Source of the DNA: Tetranychus cinnabarinus
Taxonomy: Eukaryota > Arthropoda > Arachnida > Trombidiformes > Tetranychidae
DNA: 64,000 nucleotides
Reading direction: 5' to 3'
Assembly (NCBI GenBank): GCA_022266195.1
Contig: WHVY01000003.1
Coordinates: forward strand, 372,001 to 436,000
The translations under genes and the position numbers were made by a program. Of the stretch, positions 49,101 to 61,339 are shown piece after piece (positions within the stretch are counted from its first letter, which is position 1; each line of letters opens with the position of its first letter). The notes under the pieces were generated by a model. It was given only the letters and a program-made list of their open reading frames with translations, made no database searches and was not told the DNA's origin.

Positions 49101-51750
49101 AAACAGGAATACAATGGTTAATAGGCATTACAATAGAGTTGTGATGAAGAGGAATGACGGATGAAGGTGAATAATGAGCAAGATCAAGTGCGCTTTATTA
49201 CTTCAACTCTAATATCATTAGTATTGTTATTAGTTTGGCCAATTTTCTGTACTTTTTTCTTCTTCTTCTCTTCGCTCTCTTCTCTTCATTACTTTCCTTG
49301 CAAATCTGAGTTGCTTAAATTAACTTAATTTACCTTATAATCCAAAAACCAACACTTTGCTCTTTTTTATATCTTGTTGTCATATCAACTCTCTTTATCT
49401 CTTTATCCTCATCATTTTCATGAGCCACAAAAAAAACACAAAATGACTATTGAAATGAAAATCTCTTTTTGTCTTCCTTTCTTTCCTTTCCTTTATCCAA
49501 GTCCAAAGATATTGTTGACAGTTTTCCTCATCCCTAGACTCACTTTGATAACATTTTTACTCTCATCATCTTCATCTTTTCACTCTTCATCAAAAACTAC
49601 TCAACTCACTTGAAAGATATTCAAGAGCACTTTGGACTCCTATCATTATTGGAATAGCATATTGTTACTGAAAATGGGCCGAACAAGCAACAACACAGTA
49701 AACAGAAGTAAAAATCACTTCACTTCGAACAAAATTATTGCTCGAAAAAAGATACAATTTCAAGATTATCATCAAGTGGAAGAAATGATGAAAACTCTAA
49801 AAGCAAACGTCTTTCATTTTACTTGTAAATTATCACATTTTTATTCGTCTTTTTTCTCCTCTTCTCTTTACCTTGCAGGTGAGCTAGATGATGATAGGTT
49901 AGTGATGAATGAATGAATCTGGATGAGTCAATGAAAATTCAACTGCTAAGTGAAGATGATTATGATGATGACCTTTGATTTTTCCCTTGAGGTACAAATG
50001 ATGAGTCTGGCGAAGCAAGAAAAAAATGGTTAAAAGCGAGCAGAAACATCAATAAATGAAAAACTTTTACCTTTACCTTTTTTTAGAGTCAATTTGATGA
50101 TAATAATGATAATGAAGGAGCAAAAAAAGGTAGAAAAAAAAGGTTCATCATTAACACAACAGTTGTACCTGAACCGAAAATGAATTGAGAGTAGCATTGA
50201 GAGGAGGTGCAAGATGTGATCACTTTTATTACCATTTGATAGTTCGATAGTCACAATTAAATGTTATTATTACATGTTACACAAAATCATTACCTTTTCA
50301 TGTCTCTTTTTATTAAATTGCAAATCATTATTGAAATTGTCTTTTATCTTTTTTCCCTCCCAGCTCGATCATTCCCTGATCAAAGTCTAGAGATAACTCA
50401 TTTTGTCATTTACCAACACTTTATCGACTGAAACTGATTCATCTTTTTCTCTCTTCGAAAACTTTTCGCCAACTTTTGATGAACATTTTTTGCTCTTTTT
50501 ACTGTTCACCTTTTAGTGCGGTTAAAGGCAAACCTTTTTTCTTGTTAACAATATGTAAAGGAAGAAAGGAAAATATCACTTTTCCATTTGGATTTTGGTT
50601 CATCTTTTAATGTAATTTTGCCTGTTTTCAGTCAAACATAATTTTCGAGGTAAAATTCAAACAAAGGAAAATTTTTCCAACCACAGTCTCAAGACTATTC
50701 ATGCATCATCATGATAATGATGATAAACTTGTCAACTTTTGTCTTTCATTTTTTTCTCATTCTTTCTGCTTTTCTTTTCTCATTCAATTTCTTACTTTTT
50801 TGTGTCTCACAATTTTGACTCTTTTAAGAAACTGTTTCTTCATTTAGTTGGGTTAATACGATAATGATGTAAACTGGCATTTTCATGACACGAAACAATC
50901 ACAATTCAATTGAATAAGATTTTCTGGGAAACAGTGAAAGGGTTGGCAAGTTGATATTTTCATGAAACTCAAAGTTGAAAATAAAACATTTTTCTGTTTC
51001 CAGATCATTTTTGATTCTTTTCATTTACACTTTTGTATTCAATTTTGTCTGTTGGAGTTTGGATAAGGATTGCAACTGAAAATGCGAAGATAATCTGAAG
51101 AGATTTGAGAGTTTTTCAGATTCTAATTTCATTCTTACTTTAATGAATTCATGTTGATGTTGAGAGATTTTGACAAAAGTATCGTTCCCTTAAATGGGAA
51201 AATAAATGCTCTCTGTTTTCATATTAATATCATTATTTCATTTCAAGATAATTGCACTTGGGAATAAATTATTATATTGATCTTGTAATTTATAATGATA
51301 AGTAAAAATAATATTACCATTTTTATTATTTTAACATTGCAAAGAGTGGGAAGGAAAAGTGCAAAAAAGCTTTAACCTAAACCACAACATTATCAAATCA
51401 TGTAAATAACATGATAGAGTAAATGAAAGAAGGTGAAGGAAGAGGGAAAACTTTTCGAACTTTTACCAAGCGGTAATTTCTTGTTCACATAGGTTGGGAT
51501 AATGATGAATGTAGAGTTTGGCAAATAATTTGCTTCCTTTCATTCCTTGTTCACATGAACCTTTCTTATGTGTGTTTAGTCATTATGCAAAATGAAAGGT
51601 AAGGTGCAAATGAAAATGAATTCTGATTCCCTTTAAGAAGGTATTTCAGGTTGAATCAATGGCCATGGAAATATAAATAATTTCGATAAGTAATGATGTT
51701 TATTAGAGCGATAATTTTGATAAAACTTTGTGAGGAACAGAGTGTTTATC
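46157..51750. other. AT-rich spacer
   Basis: No recognisable gene is seen. A short tandem array of GCTAAT-like units lies at 46358-46385. Long frames near 47753-48207 and 49374-49916 lie on pyrimidine/purine-biased strands and give low-complexity peptides. A perfect 8-bp inverted repeat with a 2-base loop built from the CTCCCAGTT word lies at 48641-48658. Confidence 0.6.
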
Positions 51751-51754
51751 ACCT

Positions 51755-52560
51755 GTTGACGATCATAACTTTCAAATTTTAATGCTACAGATATCAGATT
51801 TGTTCTTGCAAATGGTCAAACTTTAAGTCTGAAATTTGATGATCATTTTAAGGACATGCAGATGATCTAAGGAATTTCAAAGATAATCTTGGCATGACAT
51901 GATATCTACCCAGCCAAACATTTAAGCTTGCGAATGCCACTTTGAATGAGCATCTCTTGGTATTATAACATGGTTAGTTATATCACGTAAACTTAAAAAT
52001 TCAATGGGTTTTAACCTTTAAACCTAGAATTCACAATACATAAAATAAAAAATGACACACATTCAAATGCTATATGAAAGAGTTGGAATTATTGCTTAAA
52101 GCAAAATATCCGGCGTTTTTTTCATTTTACGCCTATTTGTAAGCATAACTCACGAACGCTTTATGCTACAGACATCAGACGTATGAGCTTTTGCAGATTG
52201 AACAACCATATAATCGAACGCTAAAGGTCATTCAAGGCCAATCCGTTATTGACATTTGGAGGCCATTTCCCGAGAGGGAAGAATTTTTCAGATCGGTCAG
52301 TGTTTGTAAGATGGTCATAACTCTTACCATTGGAAAGATAACCGAAATTTCCTCAAAACTAATTGATTGACTGATCGGTATGGTCTGCACGTGGTTAATT
52401 TACAACCATCGTCAACATTTCTAACCATTACAATATCTAAGATTTGTACCCTGAGCTTTTGCAGATTGATGAAACATAAGTTTGAACGCACAAGCTCATT
52501 TACGGTCACTCAGTTTTTTGCCCTCTAATTGACATCCGAAGGTCCCAATCTGAGGCTGAA
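51755..52560 (+). repeat. Cluster of three degenerate repeat copies
   Basis: Three related segments follow each other: about 51763-51850, 52108-52275 and 52443-52560. Shared blocks are CATAACT, ATGCTACAGA(T/C)ATCAGA, (T)GAGCTTTTGCAGATTGA and, at the tail, ATTGACATTTGGAGG / ATTGACATCCGAAGG. Spacing is about 300-380 bases. The family also occurs near 14.3 and 44.7 kb. No reading frame is shared, so this looks like old non-coding repeat sequence, possibly non-autonomous transposons. Confidence 0.6.
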
Positions 52561-55500
52561 AACAATGTAATTTCTTAATATCAGTGACTTTGATTAAGTG
52601 GTTCAAATCTTAAGTCTGAAGCATCAAACCTTCGTAAGTTACAAATTCAAGCAGTTATACAAGATAAAACACCCACTACAAAGCAATAAAAATTATAATC
52701 TTATTGTGCATTATTAGATACATATTAGTCATGTTAAATAAGGATAATAAAGATGTGTCGATTTTAAGTTTAAAACAATTCAAGGATGTATAATATTATA
52801 TCATTTGAGATCATACTACTGACAATGAAGTAGGATTTTTTGATTCTATCTTGCAGCAACTAATGATTTCATTGAATTCTAAAAGCATGAATATATTCCC
52901 GATTTAAAATCGATCATCCTAACTTAGGTGATTTAACGTTAAACTATTAATAATCATTTGATTGGTTTTCAATTTGATAAGCAACACTGAACAATAATTC
53001 ATCTTGATTCATTTCAATTGCTCCAAATTATCGTCTAGTCAGGTTTTCCAAAGGCTTATCAATTAGCTTAAAGATCCAATTAAGGAGAGAAAAGAATTCA
53101 ATTTAATCCCTGAGCAATCGAGTTGAGCATTATTCAAGATTAACTCTTTCTCATCACTTTTTTTCCTCCTCTTTCCTCCTTCAATCTTCCATTGACAGAG
53201 GGATAAAAAGAAGAGCGAAAACATTAAAATGCTAGATTGAGATGCAAAAACCTGGTTCAAGTTCAATTTGTTGATTCTATTCTTTGCACAGTTTGCCAAC
53301 TTTTTGATTCAATCCAAGTGAATCAAGTTTAGTCGTAAATAAGAGATAAAATGATTTAGCAAAAGGAAAAGATTAAAAAAGCTGATCAAAAAAGTTGAAT
53401 GAAAATTAACTCGAGATAAACAGTTTTCAGTGCTTTTGTTTAAACTCGCAACTATACAAGTTTTTTACCTTTCATTGGTAGTCTCGTGCATTTGAAAATG
53501 AGATTAAAAATGTCAATGAATTCATGTTAAATGAGGCTGAAGGAAGAAAATGTTTCCAAATGTTTTATTCCCTTTCAACCTTCTTCCATTGACTATTGAA
53601 TAGAACACGATTCAACAGATTTACCATTACATGATCTGATATGAATTATAAATTTTAAAGCCTCTTTCACCTCAACCCTTTTCCTTTCCCTTCAACTATT
53701 ATGCAAAATAGTATTCAACATTTATCATGCATTTATCGCATCTTTAGATGAAAACGAAGAGCAAAAAAATAGTGGGTTTCAGATGAACACTTTTTTCTTG
53801 CTCTTTACCAATTGATTGAAAAAAAGACTTGAAACTTGTTAATGGATTGGCAAATGAATTTGAAATGAAACGAAAAACATTTCAATATTCATATAAACTT
53901 GAATAAATTTTCCAAATTCAGTGAAAATGGAGAGTGAAATGATGGAAAATAAAAGGTGAGGAAAAGAGATGAAAAATATTCGACTAAAATTGAAATGTCA
54001 CACACAATGGAATGGATGGAATAGCAAACTGATGAAGCTTTGACTGATCAACCGTTTTCGAGTTTCGGAAAAGAGAAGAAAAAAGTATCATGAATTCCCT
54101 CCAATTCCCAATTGATGATACTTTTGATTATTTCTTGCTTCTCCTGTTTTCCTTGGTAAACAACCAAACAGTACCAATGAAGATTCGCCTCTTGTTTGTT
54201 CAGCTTTTTTTCCAATAAAAAAGCAAAGAGAAAATGAAAGCAACAAAATTATGGTAAACTGTTTCAAACTGTTCAGATAACATATCAAGGGACTTGGCGA
54301 ATCATGGAAATGGCAAGATTGAATGTTGAACTTCTCTTCCTTTTGCGCTTAAAAAAAGCAAAATCAATGTAAAAGCTTTGTTGGAAAAATGATAAACTTT
54401 TGAAATCGAAATTAAATGAATCAAAAAGTGAAAGGAAAACGAGAAAAATTGCAAATCTCTCGTTCAATTTTCTGTTCAATTATAAATTAATTTCATCAAC
54501 TTCGCTTGCTAAAGTGTTGACTTGAGCAGCAATATAAAACGTATTGTAAGTGAATTTTGCTTTGAAAAATTTTCAGTTTCAAGTTGTCAGTAAAGTTGAG
54601 AAATGAAGGAAAAAACAAATTTTCTTCTTGAAAATAATTCATTTTTCATTCTTTACGTTTTTTTCAATCAAAACATTATTCAATTTACTCTTGATGTTAT
54701 CATTATCATGTTTGATATTGAATTCATTAATTGAACCAGATAAAGTTGAACAATTTTCATTGACGATTGATCACTCATGATGCCTATTTCAACCTTTTAT
54801 TTCATCATTTTTACCATTTCTTTAAATCCTTTTTTCTCATTTCTTTTTCTTGAATCATTTTTTCTTATCCACATTTGATATAAATTGTTGTTCATCTCAT
54901 CAATCTAATTCTTCCTCTCTCTTTGCTTCTCTCTCAACTTTTTGATACCAACATTTTTCATTCAACCTTTCATCGTACATTTATTTACTCTCTTCAACTC
55001 ATCATCATCTTTCACCTTTCCTTTTCTTCCCAATCTTTTAGTTTCCTTTATTTATTTAAAAAAATCCAGTTTTTCATTTCACTGTTACCTGATAAAATCA
55101 GAAAATTAAGTTGATAATACCTTTAATAATATCGCTTTCCTTTTTTTCAACCCTTTCACATTTGATAAGTTTCCATCATTTTCAACTTTATCCTTTAAAG
55201 ACTCAGAGTATTTCATCTTTTGCTTCACTTTTTCAAATGAAATTACATTTCCGTTTGTTTTTGCTTTCAGTTGATTATGAGAATGGGTTAACTTTATGAT
55301 TGTAAAGGAAATTACATTTTTTTGGATTGAAAATGACACGCAAATTTTACTTTTCAGAATGATTGAAGGTCGATTCATTAGGAAGTTCACTAAGTCTGTA
55401 ACTCATTGAATGTCTTTGTGTGACCTTAGAAGGGCAAAAAATATTAATTTATTCTTCATTTCGGATTATTTTCAAGGGAAAAATTTAAGCTTGATTTCAG

Positions 55501-55877
55501 AAAGTTCCAGGACATGAACTCAAAATGATGGTCAAAAGTCAAATAAGTGAGTGACCTTGAATGTCCTTGAAACCAATCGCAAAAATTTCATTTGTAATAT
55601 TACAGTGAACTATGACAATCTTCTCAAACTCCATAGGTTAGTGAGTAGTGCAGTCACTGACATTGCGTCTCGTGAAATTTACAAATACAGAAAGATAGTG
55701 TCCCAAAAGCGTGCCAGAAATAGAAATTATGACGAAAAACTAACCTCGTGGAAAGGTTTCATAGGCATATTGACCATTTTTCATGAGTCGAATAATCACT
55801 TCATTCTGTTCGATGTTTAGTGTACGGTTTCATATTTAGACATCAATATTATTTTAATTATATGAATTTTTAAAAAT
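52561..55877. other. AT-rich spacer
   Basis: I see no gene. The plus-strand frame at 55551-55820 has a mixed composition but no recognised motif and no supporting splice structure. Otherwise the sequence is AT-rich and simple. Confidence 0.55.
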
Positions 55878-56164
55878 TTAGAGATGAAAAAGCATCGGAG
55901 TAATGAGTAAGGATAATGTTAGTAGAAAAATTGGATAATTAATCAAAAATATTTTAAATAAAGGACATATTAGAAACAAAAATAGTCTGAAGACATGAAT
56001 ATAAAGACAATCAGGCACACCACGATGAGGAACAATTTTGACTCGAAATGTAGAGATGGATTTGCAAATGATTAAATAGATCATATTAATAAAATTGAAT
56101 TCTTTCGTTGTTTGAGACATAGAAAGATGAAATAAAATCATTCGGACAAATTGCAGAAAATCTT
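55878..56164 (-). CDS. Possible last exon of an XK-related-like membrane protein
   Basis: A strong acceptor (TTTCTGTTTTTTAG, ending at 56165) opens a frame running to a stop at 55878. It encodes DFLQFVRMILFH..., then KEFNFINMIYLII, a basic loop with RVKIVPHRGVPDC, and two hydrophobic segments (CLYIHVFRLFLFLICPLF and IFLINYPIFLLTLSLLITP). The order helix, E-x-x-F, (I)IYL(I)I, xVK plus basic loop, then two helices resembles the C-terminal half of XK-related proteins. Sequence identity is low. The phase needs one base from the preceding exon, and I could not find a donor that satisfies it in the interrupted exon near 57.3/61.5 kb, so an intermediate exon may be missing. It could be a pseudogene or a different multi-pass protein. 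Confidence 0.35.
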
Positions 56165-57320
56165 CTAAAAAACAGAAATAAAAGGAACGGGAATGTTACA
56201 AGACTGGTCTGACATTTTGATGTAAGTTGAATAAATCTAGGCAATGCATCCGGGTTATGAAAAAAGCCCAAACTGCAACTTCACCTCCGCGTGGTAATGA
56301 CTGGATAACACCAACGAAGCTCTAAATTTGCCATGTTTTTTAGGAGTTTAAGTTCAAATAAAGATACCTAACGATAAACTTGTGGAAGAATGATTAAACT
56401 TCATGATGACTTCCCAGTATGATTTGACCTTGAAAATTATGATTTAGTTTGCTTTTGACCTTTCATATGGCTAGCATAGATTTCCGCAAATTGACCTTGA
56501 ATGACCTTGACCTTGGCATATGACAATTGAGTATCGTCGAAAATGCCATACAAAATATCTAGCTTCAAGGTCACTCCAGTGTCAAGTAGTAGCCATTTCA
56601 CAACAGGAAAATTAGCTGAAATGCTCTGTATAATTCTATCTGATTATTCGATGTGAATTTCACCAAAACTTAAGCTCTAAAGTTCATCTTTCGATGCTTA
56701 GAAATTTTCGAAATTGGACATACCACACACAGTTATTGCAAAAAGCTTTACACATCCATATCGAGTGCGTCGTAGTACTTGACTATGAATATTGAAGGTT
56801 CAGAGCTTCCTTTGTTAAAGAAACAGACAGTTTATTACAAAGCCAATTACAATGAATCATTTCACATTATTTACTTTGAAATGTATCTGATTCATCAGAA
56901 TTGACCAAAACTGATTCACTTTGTTTCTCCTGAAAACATGATCAAAAAACAAGCTCAAGCAGCAGAAGAGCCAAAAAATGATAATAATCCAATGATATTG
57001 ATAATGTCATCATTAAATGTTTACTTTGAGTTGAATAATGAAAGTGAAAAACAGAATGATAAATAAATTATGATAAAATTGGAAAGTAAAAGAAAGTAAT
57101 TCCAAGAAGATGAGAAGAAGGGGAAAAGAAGATGAAAAGAGCGACAAATGAAATTGTCCCATTATTGGAAGAAAAGGAGCAGAAAAAGTAAGAAAGAGAA
57201 AAAAAAGTTTTGCGATTGAATGAATCAGAATGATACAGAATATCCTCTCTAATTATCTGAATATATCAATTTGTGTTGGAATCTTCTGCAAGAATCTTGT
57301 ATTCGAAAGCAACACACATA
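56165..57320. other. Probable intron or spacer beside the copia insertion
   Basis: This AT-rich interval lies between the putative last XK-like exon and the target duplication of the copia element. Near 56480-56520 there is a short run of TGACCTTGA-like units, probably a transposon relic. No gene is seen. Confidence 0.5.
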
Positions 57321-57325
57321 ATAAT
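57321..57325. repeat. Target-site duplication, left copy
   Basis: The five bases ATAAT directly left of the element are repeated at 61551-61555 directly right of it. Five bases is the usual duplication length for Ty1/copia integrases. Confidence 0.85.
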
Positions 57326-57536
57326 AGTTGAAATATTACAGTTCAAGTTAAACAAGAAATCTTTAATGGTGAATAGAAACGATGGTTACAACTGAATGGA
57401 TTAAAATACTAATTAACCTGACTTATAGCTTAGCTTGTTAACAATTTGATTTTTGGATATTAATGGTCAACAATGATTACCTTTTACTAAAACATAAAAT
57501 ATCCCTTAAATTGATATAAGAATTGCCTTTCCAACT
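57326..57536 (-). repeat. Copia 3' LTR (211 bp)
   Basis: By base-by-base reading this copy is identical to 61340-61550. It begins AGTTG and ends CAACT on the plus strand, a perfect 5-bp terminal inverted repeat. Just inside, on the element's strand, GAGTAGGAG (57537-57545) is the probable polypurine tract for plus-strand priming; it overlaps the end of the Gag-Pol stop region. Confidence 0.95.
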
Positions 57537-57543
57537 CTCCTAC

Positions 57544-60500
57544 TCAATTCATGTTATCAATTAGTTTCAGTTCAAGTCTGAATTGTTCAAACTTGTCTTT
57601 TGGCAACGCCTTTGTCATTATGTCAGCTATCATTTTGTTTGTCTCCAGATACTCTATTTTAATTTCCTTGATTTTGACCTTTTCTCGAATGAAATGATAC
57701 TTTATATCAATATGTTTTGATCTTGACTGGGACACTGGATTGTGGGCTAAAGCAATAGCACATTGATTGTCTTCTTTGATAACGACAGGCTCATTAAAAA
57801 TGAAACCAAGTTCAGACAATAACGATTTCAACCAAATTACCTCTTTTGTACAAACAGTTAGAGCTATATATTCAGCTTCTGAGGTTGACAATGAAACTGT
57901 TGATTGCTTTTTACTGCACCAAGTGATTATGTTTCCGAAACTGAAAATGGTCAAACCACTGATACTCTTTCTATCAGTGTAAGATGATGCTAAATCAGCA
58001 TCTGAGTAACCAATCAATATCTGTTCATTTGTTTTACTGAAATTCAAACAATAGTTCATGGTACCTTTTAAATATCGGTAAATTCTTTTCACTGCTAACC
58101 AATGGCTTTGATCGTAATTTGACATAAATTGGCTGACAACTCCTACTGAGAACGCAATATCTGGACGTGTACATGTTGACAAGTAAATCAAAGCTCCAAC
58201 AGCATTTGAATACGGGTATTCTTGTTTGTTATTTGTCTCAGTTGGTTTAGCTAGTTTTACCGAAATATCAGATGGAGTTGATATTGCTTTACAATTTGTC
58301 ATATTGAATCGCTCAATAATGTTTCTTATATAATTTGTTTGATTCATTGAAATACAACCAGATTCTGAATTATAAGTAAATTCAATACCAAGAAAACTTC
58401 GAGCAATACCAAGATCTTTCATCAAGAATCGAGATTTGAGTTGACTCTTCAGTATTTCAATCAATTCAATTGACTCACAAAATATCAACAAATCATCAAC
58501 ATAGAGTAAAATATAAACTCTATTTGAATTTTCACCTTTGAAATACAAACAGTTATCTGATTGAGCTCTACTGAAACCAAGTTTAATGACGAAATCATTG
58601 AACAATTCATTCCAATTCCGTCCAGATTGTTTCAACCCGTAAAGACTACGTTTCAATTTACAAACCAATCCTGAATCTTCAATAAAACCTTCTGGTTGCT
58701 CCATATAAATATCTTCATCGAGTTTACCATTTAAATATGCAGTTTTTACGTCAAGTTGGTGAACTTTGTAATTGAATTGGACACTCAATGAAATCAACAA
58801 TCTCAAAGTTGAAAACTTAGCGACTGGTGTGAACGTCTCTTGATAATCAATACCTTTAACTTGAGTATAACCTTTTGCAACCAACCTTGCCTTATATTGA
58901 AATTCATTTCCTGTGATTGATTTCAACTTGAAAACCCACTTATTTTTAACAATATTTGTATTTTCAGGTCTTTTTACTAATACCCATGTATTGTTTTCAA
59001 CTAAGGATGCGAGTTCATCATCAATAGCCTTTTTCCATTTATCTGAATTACATGAGTTCATTGCTTCTTGATAATTTTCGGGTTCACCATTCACTGTTAC
59101 CAAAACCCTTTGATCAGTAAATTCAATTTCATTTGATGTTTCTTCAACTTCTTCAAGTAAATCAAACTCATTTGCAATAGAGTCATTTTGCTTGAAAAGA
59201 ATAGCTTTTTCATCAAACACGACATCTCTTCCATAGCTAACTTTGTGAGTTGATGGATTGATCATACGATAACCTTTTTTGTTAACTCCGTAACCTACAA
59301 AAATTAACTCTTCTGACTTAGCCTGAACCTTAGATCGTTTTTCTTGAGGAATATGAACAAAAGCTTTCGAACCAAATATTTTCAGATGTTGAACACAAGG
59401 TTTACGACCTTTCCATATTTCAAATGGTGTAACATTTCCGATTGCTTTTGAAGTACAGCGATTTCTGAGATAACTTGCTGTTACAACCGCTTCAGCCCAA
59501 TAGTGCAAAGATAACTCAGCTTGGTGTAACATCGAACAAGCCATTTCTCTAAGAGTACGATTCATTCTTTCGGCAACACCATTTTGTTCATGTAAATAAG
59601 GCACAATCGTTTCATGTTTAGTTCCTTTTTCCTTCAAATAATTTGTGAAAATTGCTGATAAATATTCTTGACCGTTATCAGTTCTCAATATTTTGATTGG
59701 TTTCCCATGTAAAACAGTTACTTCAGCTTCATAGATTTTGTATTCATTCAAAATTTGTTTCCTATCTCTAACAGGAATAACCTTTACCCAGTTTGAATGA
59801 TCATCAATAAATGAAATAAAATAACGACAACCAGAAAATGACTTGGTTCTTATGGGTCCACAAATATCAGAATGAACAATATCCAAAACTGAAGTAGTTT
59901 TTACCTGTGACCTTGCTTGATGATGTCTTTTCGTCATTTTACCTTTCAAACAACCTCGACAAACATCAGATTTACTTCCAATTAATGAAATACCTTCGAC
60001 GCTTTTATCATTTACCATCTTTTTCAAATTATCATAATTTAAATGACCAAACCGTAAATGCCAAAGATTGATATTTTCACCATTGGTTACATAAGCGGAA
60101 TCTTTTATACCAATATCAATACTTTCTTTTTCATAATTTGTATTAATCATTTTATTTTCAATGTCACTTATTAGCTCATCATCAGTTGTTTGCAAATAGT
60201 AAAGTTTACCGACTCGCTTTCCAGTGACAATGAGTTCATCATTCAAATAAACTTTACAAATACCGTTTCGAAAGGAAAAATTTGCTCCTTTATCCTCCGC
60301 TGATCCAATTGAAAATAGGTTAACTGAGAGTTTCGGTACAAAATAAACATTTTTAAGAGTAAATTTTGACCCGAAAACAGATGTAAGTTCAACATCACCA
60401 ATACCTAATACCTCAATTGGAGTTCCATCAGCTTGATTCACCCTTTTATTAGGAGTTTCTTCTAATTTTACGAACCAATTGAGCTGACTGCACATATGAT

Positions 60501-61335
60501 TTGAAGCTCCTGAATCAATAATCCACTTCCGATTGTCATCATCAACGTTATCCAAGACTAATGCCTTTTCATTTGCTGTTGATCTTTGAAACTTCTTTTT
60601 GACTTCAGTTTCAACTGACTTCTTTGGACATTCTCGTTTGAAATGGCCTTTTTCACCACAACCATAGCATACAATAATCTTTTTGCTTTTATATTTCTTG
60701 GTTTTTGTAACCAGTGCCGATTCCTCTTCATTTTTATTGACATTGAAACATTTAATATGATCTTCTTCTTGAATCAAACGTGAAATAATATCCTCAATTT
60801 TTGCATCATTCAATGATACTCTAATTGCCGAAACAAAATGACGATAATCACCAGGCAATTTACTTAATAATTCAATTACTTTATCACCATCACTGACCGA
60901 TTCACCAATATTTTCTAGTTCGCTCCATAATCTCTCTAACTGAGCAACAGAATCGATCAGAGGTTGATCAGTTTTGAATTTAAATTTAGCAAGGTTTTGT
61001 TTGATAATGAATTTTGCTGCCAAATCTTTACGCTCAAATGCTTTGTCCAATAAAGCCCAAACCTCTTTACTAGTTTTAGCGTCTTTAATCAGACAAATAT
61101 ATTTTGATCCAATGTAACAACAAATAAGACCAAGAGCTTTTTCATCTTTTCTTTTCAATTTAGCTGCTACATCTACATCAGTTGTATCAATACCTTGATT
61201 GACAACAGACCATAAACCTTCCTTCTTGAGGATATTCATCATTTTAAATTTCCAAACATCGAAATTTTTGCCATTGAACACATCCAATAGACTCTGAAAA
61301 TTTCCACTTGAACTACCGAACGTAACTGAGCCCAT
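57544..61335 (-). CDS. Copia Gag-Pol polyprotein, 1263 aa, intact
   Basis: One frame encodes all functions in the Ty1/copia order, with integrase before reverse transcriptase. Gag covers about residues 1-260 and ends with a CCHC zinc knuckle (CYGCGEKGHFKREC) near 223. Protease follows with WIIDSGASNHMC near 272. The integrase region has the pre-integrase motif LWHLRFGHLNYDNL near 425, then the catalytic core with HSDICGP, ILRTDNGQEY and a Glu in NGVAERMNRTLREM. Reverse transcriptase contains KARLVAKGYTQ, DVKTAYLNG and the catalytic LLYVDDLLIF. RNase H closes with YSDADLA, and SLSTSEAEYIAL. No stop or frameshift is present. Gag and Pol are fused in one frame, so differential Gag output would need splicing or proteolysis, as in Drosophila copia. 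The ATG at 61335 lies within the primer-binding site. Confidence 0.96.
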   Translation of the reverse strand: MGSVTFGSSSGNFQSLLDVFNGKNFDVWKFKMMNILKKEGLWSVVNQGIDTTDVDVAAKLKRKDEKALGLICCYIGSKYICLIKDAKTSKEVWALLDKAFERKDLAAKFIIKQNLAKFKFKTDQPLIDSVAQLERLWSELENIGESVSDGDKVIELLSKLPGDYRHFVSAIRVSLNDAKIEDIISRLIQEEDHIKCFNVNKNEEESALVTKTKKYKSKKIIVCYGCGEKGHFKRECPKKSVETEVKKKFQRSTANEKALVLDNVDDDNRKWIIDSGASNHMCSQLNWFVKLEETPNKRVNQADGTPIEVLGIGDVELTSVFGSKFTLKNVYFVPKLSVNLFSIGSAEDKGANFSFRNGICKVYLNDELIVTGKRVGKLYYLQTTDDELISDIENKMINTNYEKESIDIGIKDSAYVTNGENINLWHLRFGHLNYDNLKKMVNDKSVEGISLIGSKSDVCRGCLKGKMTKRHHQARSQVKTTSVLDIVHSDICGPIRTKSFSGCRYFISFIDDHSNWVKVIPVRDRKQILNEYKIYEAEVTVLHGKPIKILRTDNGQEYLSAIFTNYLKEKGTKHETIVPYLHEQNGVAERMNRTLREMACSMLHQAELSLHYWAEAVVTASYLRNRCTSKAIGNVTPFEIWKGRKPCVQHLKIFGSKAFVHIPQEKRSKVQAKSEELIFVGYGVNKKGYRMINPSTHKVSYGRDVVFDEKAILFKQNDSIANEFDLLEEVEETSNEIEFTDQRVLVTVNGEPENYQEAMNSCNSDKWKKAIDDELASLVENNTWVLVKRPENTNIVKNKWVFKLKSITGNEFQYKARLVAKGYTQVKGIDYQETFTPVAKFSTLRLLISLSVQFNYKVHQLDVKTAYLNGKLDEDIYMEQPEGFIEDSGLVCKLKRSLYGLKQSGRNWNELFNDFVIKLGFSRAQSDNCLYFKGENSNRVYILLYVDDLLIFCESIELIEILKSQLKSRFLMKDLGIARSFLGIEFTYNSESGCISMNQTNYIRNIIERFNMTNCKAISTPSDISVKLAKPTETNNKQEYPYSNAVGALIYLSTCTRPDIAFSVGVVSQFMSNYDQSHWLAVKRIYRYLKGTMNYCLNFSKTNEQILIGYSDADLASSYTDRKSISGLTIFSFGNIITWCSKKQSTVSLSTSEAEYIALTVCTKEVIWLKSLLSELGFIFNEPVVIKEDNQCAIALAHNPVSQSRSKHIDIKYHFIREKVKIKEIKIEYLETNKMIADIMTKALPKDKFEQFRLELKLIDNMN

Positions 61336-61339
61336 AACC
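61326..61339 (-). promoter_or_regulatory. Primer-binding site, initiator tRNA anticodon-loop type
   Basis: Directly after the 5' LTR the element's strand reads GGTTATGGGCTCAG. This is the complement, with one mismatch, of the anticodon stem-loop of eukaryotic initiator methionine tRNA (…GGGCCCATAACC…), not of the tRNA 3' end. Half-tRNA priming of this kind is established for Drosophila copia and yeast Ty5. The ATG inside this site is the Gag start. Confidence 0.75.
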
